Positions 43,970 to 45,866 of a stretch of DNA of 45,866 nt are shown piece by piece. The notes below the pieces were generated by a model, which saw nothing but the letters and a program-made list of their open reading frames with translations, ran no database searches and was not told the DNA's origin. Numbering within the stretch: the stretch's first letter is position 1; the number at the start of each line of letters is the position of its first letter. The position numbers and the translations under genes were made by a program. This stretch comes from Paraburkholderia sp. UYCP14C (GTDB lineage Bacteria; Pseudomonadota; Gammaproteobacteria; Burkholderiales; Burkholderiaceae), in assembly GCF_004197395.1 (NCBI RefSeq), contig NZ_SELS01000061.1, positions 1 through 45,866 on the forward strand, given 5' to 3'.

Positions 43970-44190
43970 TTAGTACAGCACGGGGTAGCCGTAGCTGCTG
44001 TACTTGTTCACCGTCTTGTTGATGTTCGTCAGATCAACGTTCACGGGAGCATTGACGTTGGTCGGCGCTTTGATGATCGGGCTGCGCATGTTATCGCCAA
44101 AAACTTGTTGGGCGATCGAGGTAGGGGCGCTCGCGACACCTTATGCGACCGGCGTGCCAATGGATGCTAGAGCAGTGATTCCATACCGAT
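43970..44190 (-). pseudogene. Small exported protein remnant
   Basis: A minus-strand frame reads YGITALASIGTPVA, a TAA at 44143-44141, then GVASAPTSIAQQVFGDNMRS, PIIKAPTNVNAPVNVDLTNI and NKTVNKYSSYGYPVLY with stop at 43970-43972. The first part looks like the end of a signal peptide, so the ancestral product was probably a short secreted protein of ~70 residues with one later nonsense codon. A restart at ATG 44089 would give 39 residues. A proper terminator follows at 43808-43833. I do not recognise the family. Confidence 0.45.
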
Positions 44191-44612
44191 AAGTCCATGA
44201 ATCGAATGGGATAAATCGGAGATTCCAAGGAATTTATTGGCTAGCAAGTTCGATCTGGCTACGCGCCTAGTTCGGCCCGGACAAACGGAGCCGTCCCACC
44301 TGTTGGCTTTTGGCGAACAGCGGCGGTCGATGTTTGAGGCAAACGAAAATCTATGGTCAGCCTGACCTTGGCAGGCGAGTCGGTGTTGACATAAATTGGG
44401 CTAGCGTAAATCTATCCGGGGTCGTGATGGAAACTTGTTCCCGCCCCATGATGAGAGCCGCGCCGGACAAGCCTCAAAAAAGCCGCAGCATCGGAGTGCT
44501 GTTTTCATTGACAGGTTACTTGCCCGGCCGTTGAGCCGTTTATGTCTTCACGTGTCTCGCGTCGCAAAACCAGGAGTGACTTGGTACGGACGATATGAGC
44601 GACGTGGCGGCG
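44191..44612. other. 422-base gap, nothing recognised
   Basis: Base composition is lower in GC than in the main gene blocks. Short frames on both strands have no known similarity. Probably island debris between the small-protein remnant and the IS110 fragment. Confidence 0.4.
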
Positions 44613-44825
44613 TCAGGCTGCTACAGCCTGTTCGCCTTGGTAGTGTGTGCCTTTGGCGGGGATGGCCCAGGCGATCCTCGCCAATTTATTGGCCAACGCA
44701 CAAGCCACCACGTCGGAATGACGTCGCGTGAGCAGGGCGCGAACCTAGGTGCTCAGTCGATCGGTGCGCCGCTCGATTTGGAGCATGACGCTTCGTGCGC
44801 ACTGCGCGAATCGGCTCCAGATCGC
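44613..44825 (-). pseudogene. IS110-family transposase, C-terminal fragment with TAG
   Basis: The minus strand encodes MLQIERRTDRLST, TAG (44747-44745), then VRALLTRRHSDVVACALANK and LARIAWAIPAKGTHYQGEQ to TGA. These match the last ~65 residues of IS110 transposases (STWVRxLLxRRxxNVxxxALANKxARIAWA). Homologues have Trp at the TAG, so TGG to TAG is the simplest change. It is a different element from the fragment at 41519-41989, being quite divergent in sequence. Confidence 0.7.
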
Positions 44826-44938
44826 CATTGCCGCTCACAGTCGACGTGATCGCCCAGATCGGCGCGGTGCCGTCGTCATCGACACGGCCCGTCAGATTGC
44901 GCAGTCCGTCGGTCGCGGGCGCCCACCCTCGCAGCGCT

Positions 44939-45011
44939 CTAACGGGCGTTGACCAGCCAAACCGCTTCCAGCTTGAATTCAGCGTGTAGCGCGCCCGCGT
45001 TGTCTGCTCAT
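44939..45011 (-). pseudogene. IS3-family OrfA N-terminal remnant
   Basis: From ATG 45011, preceded on the minus strand by AAGGAGAG, the product starts MSRQRGRA and then needs a frameshift to reach EFKLEAVWLVNAR and TAG. This matches the beginning of IS3-type OrfA proteins (MxxxRRxYTxEFKLEAVRLV), a helix-turn-helix DNA-binding subunit. Only about 24 codons remain. Confidence 0.5.
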
Positions 45012-45289
45012 CTTTTTGACTCTCCTTATTTGAGTTTAACGCACAGCTAAGGATTCGTTTTTCGGGGTAAGTTCAAGCAGTTTCGTTGCTGATAAAAGTT
45101 CAGCTCCGGCAAGGAAAATTGACAAGCAACGATTCAGAAAATGATCATAAATAGGGATTGTTGCGGTCGCGGCATGGTCATCTATTCTTGAAAAGAACGA
45201 CCACTTCATCTCGCCCTTGCTACCCGCCAGGTCTACTGAACGGCGCAAGCAAGCAATACGATCGCATTAAATATCCGGGAGAACATTCC
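45012..45289 (+). other. AT-richer upstream region of the last gene
   Basis: A TTGACA at 45119-45124 is followed at 18 bases by GATCAT and at 21 bases by CATAAA, so a weak promoter is possible. CGGGAGAA at about 45276-45283 is the ribosome site of the next gene. No coding similarity is seen in this stretch. Confidence 0.35.
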
Positions 45290-45715
45290 ATGGAGTTTCT
45301 AAAACTTGCGATTATCCTTGGCACTGTCGCCGGAATTGCCAGGGGCATCCAGCTCTTCAGCCGTCACTGCCGGCGCCGGTTCGGCTACCGCTTTTTCACC
45401 GCACGCGGATTCTGGCTTGCGGCCATTGGCATCAATCTGCTCTGGTGGGGCTACATCGCGTGGGGCATAGCCTTCCTGCATCATGAGCCGACGTCGGGCG
45501 GCGTGGTCCTCATGACAATGGGCCTTGCGGCGGTCGTCTGGCTGATCTACGAAAACATTCGAGACACAAACGTGTCGTATGGCGCGGGCGGATCGATCCT
45601 CCAACTCGCGCTGTTTTTCCCGGTGGCGCTCTATGGTGTCCCCCTTCTCGCGATCGCCCTGCTGTTTCTCCTCTTCGCGACAGTCAAAGGAGCACCAGCG
45701 TGGCTCATCGATTGA
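45290..45715 (+). CDS. Four-helix membrane protein, unknown
   Basis: A 141-residue protein with hydrophobic segments at ~3-18 (FLKLAIILGTVAGIAR), ~40-62 (GFWLAAIGINLLWWGYIAWG), ~73-90 (GGVVLMTMGLAAVVWLIYEN) and ~102-133 (LQLALFFPVALYGVPLLAIA, LLFLLF). A basic loop RHCRRRFGYRF lies after the first helix. No known family recognised. CGGGAGAA stands at a normal distance upstream of ATG 45290. It has no partner gene in the window. Confidence 0.7.
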   Translation: MEFLKLAIILGTVAGIARGIQLFSRHCRRRFGYRFFTARGFWLAAIGINLLWWGYIAWGIAFLHHEPTSGGVVLMTMGLAAVVWLIYENIRDTNVSYGAGGSILQLALFFPVALYGVPLLAIALLFLLFATVKGAPAWLID

Positions 45716-45826
45716 TGAACGATCAGGGTCGAGCAAGACCGCGCGCCCGGCCTTCCTCGCGGGCAGCAGGCTTTATGCCATTTTTTGAGTGTATCGGCTC
45801 CGGTTGTCTGGACAAGCTTTTGCAGC

Positions 45827-45866
45827 TCAGGCGGCCAGCTTCATCAGCCTTTCCTGACGGGCTTCG
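45827..45866 (-). CDS. C-terminal end of a gene running off the right edge
   Basis: The minus strand reads EARQERLMKLAA followed by TGA at 45829-45827. The residue pattern is that of a real protein end, possibly a transposase given the setting, but twelve codons are too few to name it. Confidence 0.25.
   Translation of the reverse strand, partial: EARQERLMKLAA

Noticed and set aside
20801-44825. Alternative genetic code (TAG/TGA read as Trp)
   Set aside because: Most genes here use TGG normally and end properly at TGA and TAG; only a few already decaying genes carry such codons.
1-45866. CRISPR arrays, tRNA or rRNA genes
   Set aside because: No regularly spaced direct repeats and no cloverleaf or rRNA signatures were seen by eye on either strand; an island attachment site in a tRNA is therefore not within the window.

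Overview
The window looks like an accessory region of a high-GC betaproteobacterium of the Burkholderia/Paraburkholderia/Caballeronia type. The gene families, the P4-type integrase, IS110 and IS3 debris and many half-decayed genes support this. No rRNA, tRNA or CRISPR array was seen. I read it as a genomic island or plasmid segment carrying metal-stress and low-oxygen-stress functions, bounded by broken mobile elements.

Layout. 1-670: scrambled debris of a P4-type integrase (two pieces on opposite strands) and the C-terminus of an MFS transporter. 754-3267: an isoprenylcysteine-methyltransferase-like protein and a two-component system whose response regulator is frameshifted. 3585-12982: a CusCBA/CzcCBA-type heavy-metal RND efflux operon, followed directly by a 1254-residue fusion of a CtpE-like P-type ATPase, a PAP2 phosphatase and an LssY_C-like domain; this is the most unusual gene here. 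12994-13527: HAD-hydrolase and MFS remnants. 13717-16318: a LemA/M48 metalloprotease pair. 17006-26466: a copper region with a small membrane protein, CopA-type ATPase, a damaged CopZ, CueR with a perfect operator palindrome, broken CopD and CopC, an exported beta-propeller and creatininase-family pair, an intact CopZ with its own 19-bp-spacer promoter, and a CueO-type multicopper oxidase.

26752-41517: a stress block. It contains a methionine-rich periplasmic protein, an archaeal-type S-adenosylmethionine synthetase, a broken DUF3141 (PHA-synthase-like) gene, a SulP transporter, YHS proteins, an accessory FtsH operon (DUF2933, methyltransferase-like protein, FtsH, exported protein), a LemA/TPM/TPM operon, a DUF5676/YHS pair and polyphosphate kinase 2. 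Four near-consensus FNR/Anr boxes lie upstream of five transcription units, each with a -10-like hexamer at almost the same distance. This suggests an oxygen-limitation regulon, resembling in content the low-oxygen-activated (lxa) locus known from Burkholderia cenocepacia (similarity inferred, not aligned). 41519-45866: IS110 and IS3 remnants, two unknown membrane proteins, an integrase C-terminus, and a probable group IIC intron 5' fragment placed directly after a terminator.

Working together: CueR, CopZ, CopA, CueO and the Met-rich protein would sense, chaperone, export and oxidise copper, with the RND pump as a second metal exit. FtsH, LemA/M48, LemA/TPM, PPK2 and MAT look like envelope quality control and energy or metabolite maintenance under low oxygen. 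Many genes carry a single nonsense or frameshift lesion, so the island appears to be decaying, or the assembly has errors.
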